Origin: Clostridia bacterium
GTDB taxonomy: Bacteria; Bacillota; Clostridia; Lachnospirales; Lachnospiraceae
Direction: 5' to 3'
Length of the DNA: 54,190 nt
NCBI GenBank assembly: GCA_910575625.1
Contig: CAJTFD010000019.1
Span: forward strand, 1-54,190
The translations under genes and the position numbers were made by a program. Below, piece by piece: positions 43,349 to 52,430 of the stretch (the stretch's first letter is position 1; each line of letters opens with the position of its first letter). The notes below the pieces were generated by a model that did not search any database, was not told the DNA's origin, and saw nothing but the letters and a program-made list of their open reading frames with translations.

Positions 43349-45019
43349 TTATAAGCCCTGTATCACCAGAGCCGGTTCAACAACTTCTTTTGAGTAATGT
43401 AGCTTTCTGTGACAGCCTGCGTCTACTAAGATTCTTGTTATCTTATAATCGTTCCCCGTGGCTTCATGGATTCTGTACCCTTCCTCTACTGTGATAGCAC
43501 CGCCGCATATAGGGCAGATTCCTTTTTGCGCTTTGTAGAGGGCATTCAGCTTCCTTCTGTCCTTGATTTCACGAAACATTCTCTCTGTATCTCTTTCTTC
43601 AAAATATCCTGCAAACCTGCTGTCAAATGGCGTCGCTTCTGATTTTGTTTTCAGCCACCTTACGATTTTTGTATTAGTGGCATAAATCAGGTTGAGTTCA
43701 AACGAATCAGACGTTTTAACGCTGAATGTCCAGCTTCTCGTGCCAACCTGTCTGAAATATTTCTTTGCTATCCATTTATGGCTCTTTTTAGGGTGTCTGC
43801 GTCTGCACCACTGCCATAGACATCTCCACACATCAAAATCAAATCTTTCAAATGCCTGTGATGAGACATTGTACTTTTGGAAATTTACCCACCCACGGAT
43901 AACCGGATTCAGCTTCCGTATCAAATCTTCCTGTTTCATGGACGGGTTCTTCTTGATCATCTCCCTTATCTTGCTCACTATGGCTTTATAATTCTTTTTG
44001 GATGGTTTCGTCAGAAGTTTGTCTTTGTACCACCTTATATTGCTTCCGAGAAAATCAAACCCATCTTCGATATGGGTAATGACTGTCTTTTCTTCTGACA
44101 GTTCCAGCCCTCTCTCTAACAAGAATCCACGGATAATGGGAAGCACACCATTTTCCAAAATCTCCCTGTTTTCGCCAGTGACAATAAAATCGTCAGCGTA
44201 ACGTACAAAGTTCACTTTCGGGAAATATGCTTTTCCATTGACTTTCGTTTTGTGGTATTTCTTCTTAATCTGAATCTCCAAACCGTCTAACACCATGTTA
44301 CAGATAATTGGTGAGATAGATGAACCCTGTGGGCTTCCCAAATCAGTCGGGAACAGCTTACCTGTTTCGATATATCCGCTTTTTAACCATTTCCGCAGAA
44401 TGTCCTTATCCATTGGGATGTGGTTCAGAATCCACTCATGGCTGATATTGTCAAAACAGCCTTTAATGTCGCCTTCCAGCACCCATTTTGGTGATTTCCC
44501 TTTATTCAAACAGGTAAAGCACTGCTCGATAGCGTCCTGTACACATCTTTTCGCCCGGAATCCATAGGAATTCGGGTCGGCTGTGGTTTCCGCGATCGGC
44601 TCTAATGCAAATTTATATAATGTCTGCATTGCCCTGTCTTTCATGCATGGGATGCTTAACGGGCGCATTTTCCCGTTTTTCTTCGGTATATACACCCTTT
44701 TTAGTGGCAGTGGCTTGTAACCCCTGCGTTTCAAATCGAGAATTGCTTCGTATTTCAGTTTTGGGGTAGACCATAAAACTTTGTCTACGCCTGCTGTCTT
44801 TTTACCTTTATTACTCGTTACCCTTCTTACAGCTAAAGCACGTCCATAAAAAGAGTGTGTGAGCAGCCACTGCAAAGATTTCACTCTGCCTGTCCTGCCC
44901 TGTTGATGAGCCTTTACGATACGCATTTGCAGTTTTTTAACATATGCTTCGGCTTTGTTCCAGTCGATGGATTCCCATGCCTTTGCAATGTCAGAAGTCG
45001 CACACGTTTTACCGTTCAT
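43349..45019 (-). CDS. ltrA: Group II intron-encoded reverse transcriptase/maturase (LtrA type)
   Basis: A 556-residue protein from ATG 45019 (MNGKTCATSDIAKAWESIDW, AAAGGAG 8 bp upstream). RT blocks: GKMRPLSIPCMKDRAMQTLY, LEGDIKGCFDNISHEW, TDLGSPQGSSISPIICNMVL and the active-site VRYADDFIV. A maturase X domain follows (IRGWVNFQKYNVSS). At the C-terminus is an HNH-type endonuclease (KGICPICGGAI ... AGCHRKLHY). All key residues are present, so the intron could be mobile by retrohoming. It splices and reinserts the surrounding RNA. Confidence 0.9.
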   Translation of the reverse strand: MNGKTCATSDIAKAWESIDWNKAEAYVKKLQMRIVKAHQQGRTGRVKSLQWLLTHSFYGRALAVRRVTSNKGKKTAGVDKVLWSTPKLKYEAILDLKRRGYKPLPLKRVYIPKKNGKMRPLSIPCMKDRAMQTLYKFALEPIAETTADPNSYGFRAKRCVQDAIEQCFTCLNKGKSPKWVLEGDIKGCFDNISHEWILNHIPMDKDILRKWLKSGYIETGKLFPTDLGSPQGSSISPIICNMVLDGLEIQIKKKYHKTKVNGKAYFPKVNFVRYADDFIVTGENREILENGVLPIIRGFLLERGLELSEEKTVITHIEDGFDFLGSNIRWYKDKLLTKPSKKNYKAIVSKIREMIKKNPSMKQEDLIRKLNPVIRGWVNFQKYNVSSQAFERFDFDVWRCLWQWCRRRHPKKSHKWIAKKYFRQVGTRSWTFSVKTSDSFELNLIYATNTKIVRWLKTKSEATPFDSRFAGYFEERDTERMFREIKDRRKLNALYKAQKGICPICGGAITVEEGYRIHEATGNDYKITRILVDAGCHRKLHYSKEVVEPALVIQGL

Positions 45020-45620
45020 TTGCCTTACTCCTTTCAAAAATTCTATAAACTCTCTCGTGATCAAGCACCCTGCGGAATTGGGCACCCTTTCGGGTGGGGC
45101 AAATTTTGAACCCCTGTCCGTCCTCATTACAAGGTCGGCATTCGCTTCTTCCGCAATCCTATACCCGCATTCCCAACAGCTTCCCTTACGGTCGGCTTGC
45201 CCTATGGGCAGGAATACGGGCTTGACACGTTCCACTTAACCAACAATTATCTGATAGTTTAGGTTCCGCCTCTACTCCGGCAGTCATTATGTCCGTGTAC
45301 TCCCAAGCGTGGAGAGGAGTAACCGACTGCACACCTTTTGGTCCAAGCCTGTCAGCTGCTTTGGCTTGTTCAGCTTAACGAAGCTTACGACGATTCAGTT
45401 AATTAACCATGCTATCAGTAAAAGCCTGCACCCTAACCGCATTGCAGCTCGCAGCTTCATCCTCCCCTCACGGTTTGGATTCCAAATAGGGTTACGTTTA
45501 TGTCCGCTTCCGAACAGTGCCATTACTGGCAGAGCCGGGGACAACGGCTTCATCCAACGGAATGGATGGTTTGGTCGGCATTGCCGCCAAACAGTTAAAT
45601 TAAGCGACTTCGTGTCGCAC

Positions 45621-45719
45621 CCAACTGTACGAATCGAATGTCCCCTCCGTCACATACCGGAAAATCTTTACCTTGTCATTCATGTTGCCCTGTCTTAAAA
45701 TCCGCCCTTCCTGCTGTTC
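45621..45719 (-). pseudogene. SNF2-type helicase of conjugative element, 5' exon fragment
   Basis: Thirty-three codons reading EQQEGRILRQGNMNDKVKIF and RYVTEGTFDSYSW, the SNF2 helicase motif VI region (Q-R-x-GR-x-x-RQGN). The left end is cut at the boundary with the serine-recombinase gene at 45719. The right end meets the group II intron at 45620. Confidence 0.75.
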
Positions 45720-47458
45720 AATGTCAGTCGGTCATTTTTTGCGGACAGTTCAATACATACCATCCTTTTTTGTTCCCTGCTCCTGCGTTTGCACTCGTTT
45801 GACTTTTCCCTCTGTATCTTCTTGGCACAAGCAGGGCAATACTTCGATATGCCAGAGCCGGGGACGTATTCAACGCCGCACACCGTACAATGTTTAGCGG
45901 GTAACGCTGTCCACCGCTTCGTGGGTGTGATATGTAATTCACCGACAAAGCCGATGAATTTATAGTAAATCTTGATTTCCTGCTTTACTGTTCCGTCCGC
46001 TGACTTCTCACGCTCCGAAACAAGTATCTTGTCTATCAGTGCATTTACCACTGTTGCGTCCAGTTCATTTAAGCCTTGATAGTTGCGGATAAGGGAGAGG
46101 AAGTCACGGATTCCCTGCGATTTCTCATAGCTTTCATTGAGCGTTTCCGTTACTTCCCTCAACCGTGCTTCTATTTCAAGCTGTTCTTTCTGGTATTTCC
46201 CCGACATCATCTCGAAATTCCGCTCGGTGATACGCTCCATGACCTTATCCTCATAGAGAGAGGAAAACAGCCTGTCAAGCTCCGCAAGGCGTTTGTTCAG
46301 CTTCTTTTGTTCTTTCTCCATTGCCTTTGCCTTGCTCTGGTCTGTTTCCGTGAGCCGCTTCTCAATCGTCCTTACCGCCCGCTCGTCATTCACCGCCATA
46401 TCCGCAAAGCGGTTGATGTCGGCAAGGACGGCGTTAAATAAATCCCTCGCTTCAATGGCGTGTGCGGTACACATGACGTTGCCGTACCTGCCATAATTAT
46501 TACAGGTGTATTGTACGCAGTCGATGATGTCGGGGCGTTTCCTCCTGTTTGCGCTCATAGCCCGCAGAGCATAGCCGCAGTCCGCACACTTGATAACGCC
46601 TGCAAAGATATTCTCAAAACCGCCCTTGTTCTCTGGCAGTCTGCGGCTTGTGATAAGCTGTTGGACGGTATCAAATTCCTCCTGCGTGACTATCCCCTCA
46701 TGGGTGTCGGGTATCACTTCCCATTCTTCGGGCAGCTTAGAGGGGCGTTTCTTACTTTTCATGTTGGCGGCAATCCGCTTGTAGCCTGCAAGGTTTCCCG
46801 CATATATCGGGCTTCTTAAAATGCCCCTCACGCTGTTCTCGCTCCAGATATAGCGGTTTTCTTCGTTATCCTCAAAGTATCTCTCATAGCCTGCCGCCCC
46901 CTGCTCCGCCGCATATGCGGCAGGGCGTAAGACGTGCTGTTTATTGATGTGCTTGCGGATTTTGGAGATTCCATTTCCCGCAAGCGCAAGGTCGAATATC
47001 TCCCTTACAACGTGCGCCACCTTATCATCTATGAGCAGATGGTTGTGGTCGGCAGGGTCTTTGATATACCCATAGGGTGCATACGTCCCCATGAATTTCC
47101 CCTGCTGAAACCTCGCTCGGTATGCCGATTTTATCTTGACTGACACATCGGCTGAATACATTTCGTTTAGGATATTTCGGAAAGGCGTGATGTCCATCGC
47201 CGATTTATTGAGCGTATCCACGCCGTCATTGACCGCTATATACCGCACATTATGCTCTGGGAAAAAGACTTCCAAATATAGTCCGCAGTCAAGATAATTC
47301 CTTCCTAATCTTGATAAATCCTTTGTAATTACACAATTTATCAGCCCGTTTTCAATGTCCTTAATCATGTTCTGGAAGCTCGGTCTTTGGAAAGCTGACG
47401 TTAGATAACGATACTTTTGAAAACACTGAAAAATCAAGGTTTTTCGAGCGACGGACAA
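45695..47458 (-). pseudogene. Large serine recombinase (TndX/TnpX-like), catalytic N-terminus deleted
   Basis: A 587-codon frame. From residue about 23 it is a normal large serine recombinase: FQRPSFQNMIKDIENG, CVITKDLSRLGRNYLDCGLY, the recombinase domain PYGYIKDP, zinc-ribbon CADCGYALRA, a coiled-coil and a C-terminal Cys cluster (CTVCGVEY ... YCPACAKK). Homologues begin with Y-x-R-x-S containing the nucleophilic serine and 40 further residues. These are replaced by an unrelated MSVARKTLIFQCFQKYRYL, so the enzyme cannot act. The last 25 bp overlap the SNF2 exon, marking the left end of the inserted element. Confidence 0.8.
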
Positions 47459-47493
47459 GCAGGGTATTGTACTAAAAACTGAATACGACGCAG

Positions 47494-47543
47494 AAGCGGC
47501 GTTTCTTACTCTCTACATGGGAGAACAGGAACGCCGCTTTTTT
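47494..47543 (+). terminator. Terminator-like hairpin
   Basis: AAGCGGCGTT pairs with AACGCCGCTT, followed by TTTT. It lies between the truncated recombinase and the replication gene; it could also serve as an attenuator in the leader of the gene at 47693. Confidence 0.6.
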
Positions 47544-47553
47544 CATGCCCTTT

Positions 47554-47665
47554 GTTACGCAGTAGGGGCAGAAAAAGCCTTGCTACAAGCGGTTTTCCGG
47601 GCGCGTATCTGGCGCGGAAAGGGATTTATACCTTATCCCCCGAAACCGCGCTTCTACTGCGTAAC
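47554..47665 (+). ncRNA. Nested inverted-repeat leader upstream of replication gene
   Basis: Outer stem GTTACGCAGTAG (47554-47565) with CTACTGCGTAAC (47654-47665), perfect over 12 bp. Inner stem GCGGTTT (47589-47595) with AAACCGC (47643-47649). It ends 11 bp before the AAAGGAG ribosome site of the replication gene. Could be a regulatory leader RNA or a replication/transfer origin. Confidence 0.5.
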
Positions 47666-47692
47666 AAATCCAAAGCAAAGGAGCTATGAACT

Positions 47693-48676
47693 ATGGCAGT
47701 TTTCAGAGTGGAACGAAACAAGGGCTATACCGTAATGAGCAACCACCACCTACGCAACAAGGAGCTTTCCCTAAAGGCAAAGGGGCTGTTGTCGCAAATG
47801 CTGTCACTCCCCGAAGATTGGGACTACACCTTGAAAGGCTTATCCCTTATCAACCGGGAGAAGATAGACGCTATCCGCGAAGCCATTAAGGAACTTGAAC
47901 GCGCCGGGTATATCGTCCGTTCAAGGGAGCGCGACGAGAAAGGACGCTTGCGGGGCGCGGACTATGTGATATTCGAGCAGCCGCAGCCGCCTACGCCGGA
48001 TTTACCTACATTGGAAAATCCAACATTGGATAATCCAACGCAGGAAAAACCAACATTGGAAAAACCTACGTTGGAAAATCCAACGCAATTAAATAAAGAT
48101 ATACAAAGAACTGACTTACCAAAAAAAGAAAAATCAAATACAGATTTATCAAGTACCCATTCCATTCCTATCCTTTCCCCTAACCCCTCTCCTTGCAGAG
48201 AAGCGGCTGCGCCGCCGGAACGGAAAGGAACGGAAGCGGCAGCACAGAGCGCAGTTGATATATACCGGGAAATCATCAAGGACAATATCGACTACGACAT
48301 TCTCAAACAGGACATGAAGTTTGACGGTGACAGGCTTGACGAGATTGTAGACCTCATGCTTGAAACGGTATGCACCGCAAGGAAGCGGGTACGGATTGCG
48401 GGGGACGACTACCCGGCAGAGCTTGTGAAGTCAAAGTTTATGAAACTGGACGGCGAGCATATCCGCTTTGTGCTTGACTGTATGCGGGAGAACACAACCA
48501 AAATCCGCAACATCAAGCAATATCTGAAAGCCGCCCTTTTCAACGCCCCGTCCACAATCGGCAACTACTACACTTCCCTTGTCGCCCATGACATGGCAAG
48601 CGGCGCACTGTCACCGAAAAAGCCGCAGTACGGCGACCCGGACTATTATTCATGCAATGAGGGCGAAAGCCTGTAA
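47693..48676 (+). CDS. Replication initiator/replisome organiser, DUF6017 type (Tn1549-like)
   Basis: A 327-residue protein. The N-terminal winged helix-turn-helix (MSNHHLRNKELSLKAKGLLS, then LKGLSLINREKIDAIREAIK) precedes a linker of tandem Pro-Thr-Leu-Glu-Asn repeats. The C-terminal DUF6017 region (DIYREIIKDNIDYDILKQDM, then FVLDCMRENTTKIRNIKQYL) ends in KAALFNAPSTIGNYY. AAAGGAG precedes the ATG. In Tn1549-type elements this is the first gene of the transfer/replication block, followed as here by DUF5348, PcfB and VirD4. Likely binds the element origin. Confidence 0.8.
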   Translation: MAVFRVERNKGYTVMSNHHLRNKELSLKAKGLLSQMLSLPEDWDYTLKGLSLINREKIDAIREAIKELERAGYIVRSRERDEKGRLRGADYVIFEQPQPPTPDLPTLENPTLDNPTQEKPTLEKPTLENPTQLNKDIQRTDLPKKEKSNTDLSSTHSIPILSPNPSPCREAAAPPERKGTEAAAQSAVDIYREIIKDNIDYDILKQDMKFDGDRLDEIVDLMLETVCTARKRVRIAGDDYPAELVKSKFMKLDGEHIRFVLDCMRENTTKIRNIKQYLKAALFNAPSTIGNYYTSLVAHDMASGALSPKKPQYGDPDYYSCNEGESL

Positions 48677-48707
48677 CCACCCACAACCACAAAAGGAGGA
48701 TTTTATT

Positions 48708-48929
48708 ATGGCACAGAAAATGACAGGAGCATTGGTATTTGACGAGCGCACCGACCGTTACGACATCCGCTTTGACTTAAACAGCTACTACGGGGGCTTG
48801 CATTGCGGCGAGTGCTTTGACGTATTCGTGCGGGGCAAGTGGAAGCCGACCCGGATTGAGTACGGCGACAACTGGTATCTTGTGGGTATCAGAGCCGAGG
48901 ACTTGAACGGGCTGCGGGTGCGTATCTGA
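48708..48929 (+). CDS. DUF5348 protein
   Basis: A 73-residue protein: MAQKMTGALVFDERTDRYDI, then FDLNSYYGGLHCGECFDVFV and WYLVGIRAEDLNGLRVRI. Matches the small DUF5348 family always found in Tn1549-like conjugative elements between the replication gene and pcfB. Start ATG at 48708 behind AAAGGAGG; an upstream in-frame extension inside the previous gene is not needed. Probably a small beta-rich fold; function unknown. Confidence 0.8.
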   Translation: MAQKMTGALVFDERTDRYDIRFDLNSYYGGLHCGECFDVFVRGKWKPTRIEYGDNWYLVGIRAEDLNGLRVRI

Positions 48930-48970
48930 CCGCCGCCCCATAAAGAAACGCGAAAGGAGGACGCGACAAA

Positions 48971-49447
48971 TTGCAGGACGAAGTAAACGAAAAGACCATA
49001 GCCCTTTACATCAAGACCGGGAAGCTGACCGCGCAGACGCTCCAAAAGGCAATGAAAGCCATACTGTCAAAGGGCAAAAAGCTGCTTGCAAAACCGCCAC
49101 AGGGCAAGCAGAGCTTAAAGCAGCTTATGAAGCAGAACGCGGGCGTTTCCAACATTGAGATTACCGAGGGCAATATCAAAGCCTTTGAGAGTACGGCGAA
49201 AAAGTACGGTATCGACTTTGCGCTGAAAAAGGACGCGACGGAAAGCCCGCCCCGCTATCTGGTTTTCTTCAAGGGGCGGGACGCGGACGTACTGACCGCA
49301 GCCTTTAAGGAATTTTCCGCAAAAAAGCTGACACAGGAGAAAAAGCCCTCAATCCGAAAGCTGCTCTCTACCCTCAAAGAAGCTGCACAGGGCAGAAACG
49401 CGGAACGGGCGAAGGTCAAGAACAAAGACAGGGAGGTATCGCTATGA
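48971..49447 (+). CDS. PcfB-family protein (DUF3801)
   Basis: A 158-residue protein with the DUF3801 pattern: EKTIALYIKTGKLTAQTLQK, QSLKQLMKQNAGVSNIEITE and KYGIDFALKKDATESPPRYL-VFFKGRDADVL, then a basic tail. PcfB acts as an accessory to the relaxase/coupling protein at the conjugative pore in pCF10-type systems. Start is TTG at 48971 with AAAGGAGG upstream. The stop overlaps the VirD4 start (ATG at 49444), a usual coupling in these elements. Confidence 0.8.
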   Translation: MQDEVNEKTIALYIKTGKLTAQTLQKAMKAILSKGKKLLAKPPQGKQSLKQLMKQNAGVSNIEITEGNIKAFESTAKKYGIDFALKKDATESPPRYLVFFKGRDADVLTAAFKEFSAKKLTQEKKPSIRKLLSTLKEAAQGRNAERAKVKNKDREVSL

Positions 49448-50469
49448 AGCCGGAAATCAAGAAGCTGCTTATCTTAAATCTCCCGTATCTGCTCTTTGTC
49501 TGGCTCTTTGATAAAGCGGGCGCGGCTGTCCGGCTCTCCCCCGGCGCGGACGCGAGCGCAAAGCTGCTACATCTTGGGGACGGTTTTACCGCCGCCTTTT
49601 CCAGTATCGCGCCGAGCTTCCACCCGGCAGACTTAGCTTTAGGCATTGCGGGGGCGGTCATTGTCCGGCTGATTATCTACACCAAAGGCAAGAACGCGAA
49701 GAAATACCGCCGCGGGACAGAATACGGTTCGGCGCGTTGGGGCGGGGCTGACGACATAAAGCCGTACACCGACCCGGTATTTGAGAACAATATCCCCTTA
49801 ACACAGACGGAACGGCTCACCATGAACAGCCGCCCGAAGCAGCCGAAATACGCAAGAAACAAAAATATCCTTGTAATCGGCGGTTCCGGCAGCGGCAAGA
49901 CCCGGTTCTTTGTGAAACCGTCGCTCATGCAATGTACGTCAAAGGATTTTCCAACGTCGTATATCGTCACTGACCCGAAAGGAACACTGATTTTGGAAAC
50001 CGGGAAAATGTTACAGCGGTACAAATACCGTATCAAAGTGCTAAATACGATTAACTTCAAAAAATCCATGAAATACAATCCCTTTGCCTATCTGCGGAGC
50101 GAAAAGGACATTTTGAAATTAGTCAATACCATTATCGCCAACACCAAAGGCGACGGGGAAAAATCCGGCGAGGATTTCTGGGTGAAAGCGGAAAAGCTCT
50201 ACTACACCGCGCTAATCGGTTACATCTGGTATGAAGCCCCGGAGGACGAGAAGAACTTCACGACGCTGCTTGAAATGATAAATGCGTCGGAAGCCCGCGA
50301 GGACGACGAGGACTTCCAGAACCCGGTTGACCTCATGTTTGAACGTCTGGAAGAAAAAGACCCGGAACATTTTGCAGTCAAGCAGTACAAAAAATACAAA
50401 CTTGCGGCGGGAGTTATAAACTGTAAAAGACTTCTTAATCAAAATAAATACAAAATAGCCACAGCATAG
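49444..50469 (+). pseudogene. VirD4/TraG conjugative coupling protein, truncated by serine-recombinase element
   Basis: N-terminal half of the type IV coupling ATPase. Two membrane segments (KLLILNLPYLLFVWLFD and LALGIAGAVIVRLIIY), then GSARWGGADDIKPY, Walker A NILVIGGSGSGKTRF, SYIVTDPKGTLILETG and the all-alpha domain region DFWVKAEKLYYTALIGYIWY. Real similarity ends at KYKLAAG (about 50411). Intact homologues continue with KTAKSI and a Walker B LDEFANIG. The last 18 codons are the end of the inserted element. The junction is at a GA dinucleotide, the core used by TnpX/TndX-type recombinases. Confidence 0.85.
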
Positions 50470-50506
50470 CATTTATGCGATACTGGCGGAAAGGAGGGAA
50501 TTGATT

Positions 50507-52375
50507 ATGAGTCACGATTTAACAGCATTATACGAGAGATTGAGCCACGATGACGAGTTGCAGGGCGAGAGCAACAGCATATCCAACCAAAAGGCAATGC
50601 TTGAGGATTATGCGGAAAAGAACGGTTTTACGGGCATACGCCACTTTACCGATGACGGAATCTCCGGCACTACCTTTGAGCGTGAGGGATTGCAAGCCAT
50701 GCTTGCGGAGGTAGAAAAAGGCAATATCGGAACTATCATTGTGAAAGATATGAGCCGACTGGGAAGAAATTATGTGCAAATGGGAATGTTGAGGGAACAG
50801 CTACGCAGGGCGAATGTAAGACTGATTGCAGTCAACGAGGGTGTTGACACAGGTTCGGGATTTGATGATGATTTCCTTCCATTCCGAGATGTAATCAACG
50901 AATACTATGCAAAGGACATCAGCAAGAAAATCAAGTCCACATTTAAAGCAAAAGGTGAAAGCGGAAAGCACGTTGCGAGCAGTCCGCCTTATGGTTATCT
51001 GAAAGACAGCGAGGATAAAAACAAATGGGTGATTGATGAAGTGGCAGCGCCTATTGTCAGGCGGATATTCCGAATGACATTAGAGGGTTACGGTCCATAT
51101 CAGATTGCGGCACAGCTATCCAGTGAACATATCCCCGTACCTGCCTACCACCAAGCGCAGTTGGGCGTGGGATTGTGGCAGAACAGGGAAATTAAAAACC
51201 CTTACAAATGGGGAAGTTCCACCATAGCACATATATTACAGAAACATGAATATTTAGGGCATACGGTAAACTTCAAGACACGCAAGCATTTTAAGGACAA
51301 AAAGAGCCATTATGTAGATAAAGACCAGTGGTTAATCTTTGAGGACACCCACGAGCCGATTATCGACCAAGAAACTTTTGACAATGTACAGCGTATCAGA
51401 GGACAGGTAAGACGCTACCCTGACGGTTGGGGCGAAGCGCACCCACTCACAGGACTAATGTATTGTGCTGATTGTGGCGGTAAAATGTATGTCCACAGGG
51501 TAAATAACGGAAAGCGTGTTCCCATGTATGTATGTGGAAATTATGCGAAACAGCCAGTCGGAACATTGTGCAGGTCAGCACACCACATCAAAGCGGATTA
51601 TGTCATAGAGATAGTGGCAAAGACCATAAAAGAGGTTATCCAATATGCCAGCCTTGATAAAGGACGTTTTGCGGAGGAAATTCAGTCACATATTGAGGAA
51701 AGGCAGACCGTAGACTTTACGGAACAGAAGAAACGTATGGCGGTATGTGAAAAACGTATCGGGGAACTGGAAATGCTGATTGCAAAGATTTATGAGGATA
51801 ACGCATTGGGGAAACTGTCAGACAAGCGTTATACCATGCTCTACAACCAATACGAGGGCGAGCAGGAGCAGTTACAGAGTGAGGTAGACAGCTATAAAAC
51901 AGAACAGGCGCAGTATGAAAATGACCGCAAATCCGCCGCACGTTTCCTAAAATTAGTGGAACGGTACGGCAATGCAGAGGAAATGACAACGCTCATGCTG
52001 AATGAGTTTGTGGAGAAAATCATTGTGCATGAACGTAACCGCAAAGGGAGTGCAGACACCACACAGAAAATAGAGATTTATTTTAACTTTATCGGGGAAT
52101 ACATACCGCCGACTATGGCGGAGAAAGAGCCGACACCCGAAGAACTGGAAGAGAGGCGGAAGAAAGAAGCGAGAAAGGATAAGTTACATCAAAATTATTT
52201 GAAACGGAAAGCCAACGGCAAGCAGAAAGAATATGAGGAACGTACCAAAGCGAAGAAAAAGGCACAGATTGATAATCAAAAGGAGCAGATAAGAGCCGAG
52301 GACAGAGAGAAAGGCGTATACTTCCATGCAGGAGTGCCGAATATACCGAGGGCAAGCAAAAAAGCTGTAATGTGA
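50507..52375 (+). CDS. Large serine recombinase (TndX/TnpX-like)
   Basis: A 622-residue site-specific recombinase that should excise and insert its own element. It starts ATG 50507 (MSHDLTALYERLSHDDELQG; GGAGGG upstream). Ser13 in Y-x-R-L-S is the expected nucleophile. IIVKDMSRLGRNYVQMGMLR is the second catalytic block. A recombinase domain (PYGYLKDSEDKNKWVIDEVA), zinc ribbon (LMYCADCGGKMYVH ... CRSAHHI), coiled-coil and a long Lys/Glu-rich C-terminus follow. Complete, unlike the copy at 45.7 kb. It lies just inside the left end of the element that interrupts virD4. Confidence 0.9.
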   Translation: MSHDLTALYERLSHDDELQGESNSISNQKAMLEDYAEKNGFTGIRHFTDDGISGTTFEREGLQAMLAEVEKGNIGTIIVKDMSRLGRNYVQMGMLREQLRRANVRLIAVNEGVDTGSGFDDDFLPFRDVINEYYAKDISKKIKSTFKAKGESGKHVASSPPYGYLKDSEDKNKWVIDEVAAPIVRRIFRMTLEGYGPYQIAAQLSSEHIPVPAYHQAQLGVGLWQNREIKNPYKWGSSTIAHILQKHEYLGHTVNFKTRKHFKDKKSHYVDKDQWLIFEDTHEPIIDQETFDNVQRIRGQVRRYPDGWGEAHPLTGLMYCADCGGKMYVHRVNNGKRVPMYVCGNYAKQPVGTLCRSAHHIKADYVIEIVAKTIKEVIQYASLDKGRFAEEIQSHIEERQTVDFTEQKKRMAVCEKRIGELEMLIAKIYEDNALGKLSDKRYTMLYNQYEGEQEQLQSEVDSYKTEQAQYENDRKSAARFLKLVERYGNAEEMTTLMLNEFVEKIIVHERNRKGSADTTQKIEIYFNFIGEYIPPTMAEKEPTPEELEERRKKEARKDKLHQNYLKRKANGKQKEYEERTKAKKKAQIDNQKEQIRAEDREKGVYFHAGVPNIPRASKKAVM

Positions 52376-52395
52376 AAATGGGTTTTGGAAGAAAA

Positions 52396-52426
52396 GGCTA
52401 TGACAGTAACAGTTATAGTCTTTTTT
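52396..52426 (+). terminator. Rho-independent terminator of recombinase gene
   Basis: AGGCTATGAC, 7-nt loop, GTTATAGTCT followed by TTTTTT (10-bp stem with two G-U pairs), 20 bp after the recombinase stop. Confidence 0.8.
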
Positions 52427-52430
52427 CATG

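Larger units (their letters stand above)
43268..45620 (-). mobile_element. Group II intron, complete (2353 bp), inside SNF2-type gene
   Basis: Minus strand. The 5' end is the conserved GTGCGAC (45620-45614). The intron-encoded protein lies in domain IV (45019-43349), domain V at 43342-43309, and domain VI stem AGCGGTA-GTAA-TACCGCT (about 43297-43277). The 3' end is ...CGAC at 43268, ending in AY. Removing these bases joins TACAGTTGG to CAGCTCATC and gives SYSW-QLIENKQKF in frame, which strongly supports both boundaries. The 400-nt stretch 45620-45020 is the ribozyme domain I-III region. Confidence 0.85.

Noticed and set aside
47517..47735. 72-codon ORF upstream of the replication gene as a protein-coding gene
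   Set aside because: It begins inside a terminator hairpin and is spanned by nested inverted repeats whose pairing explains the sequence better; it also overlaps the start of the next gene in another frame.
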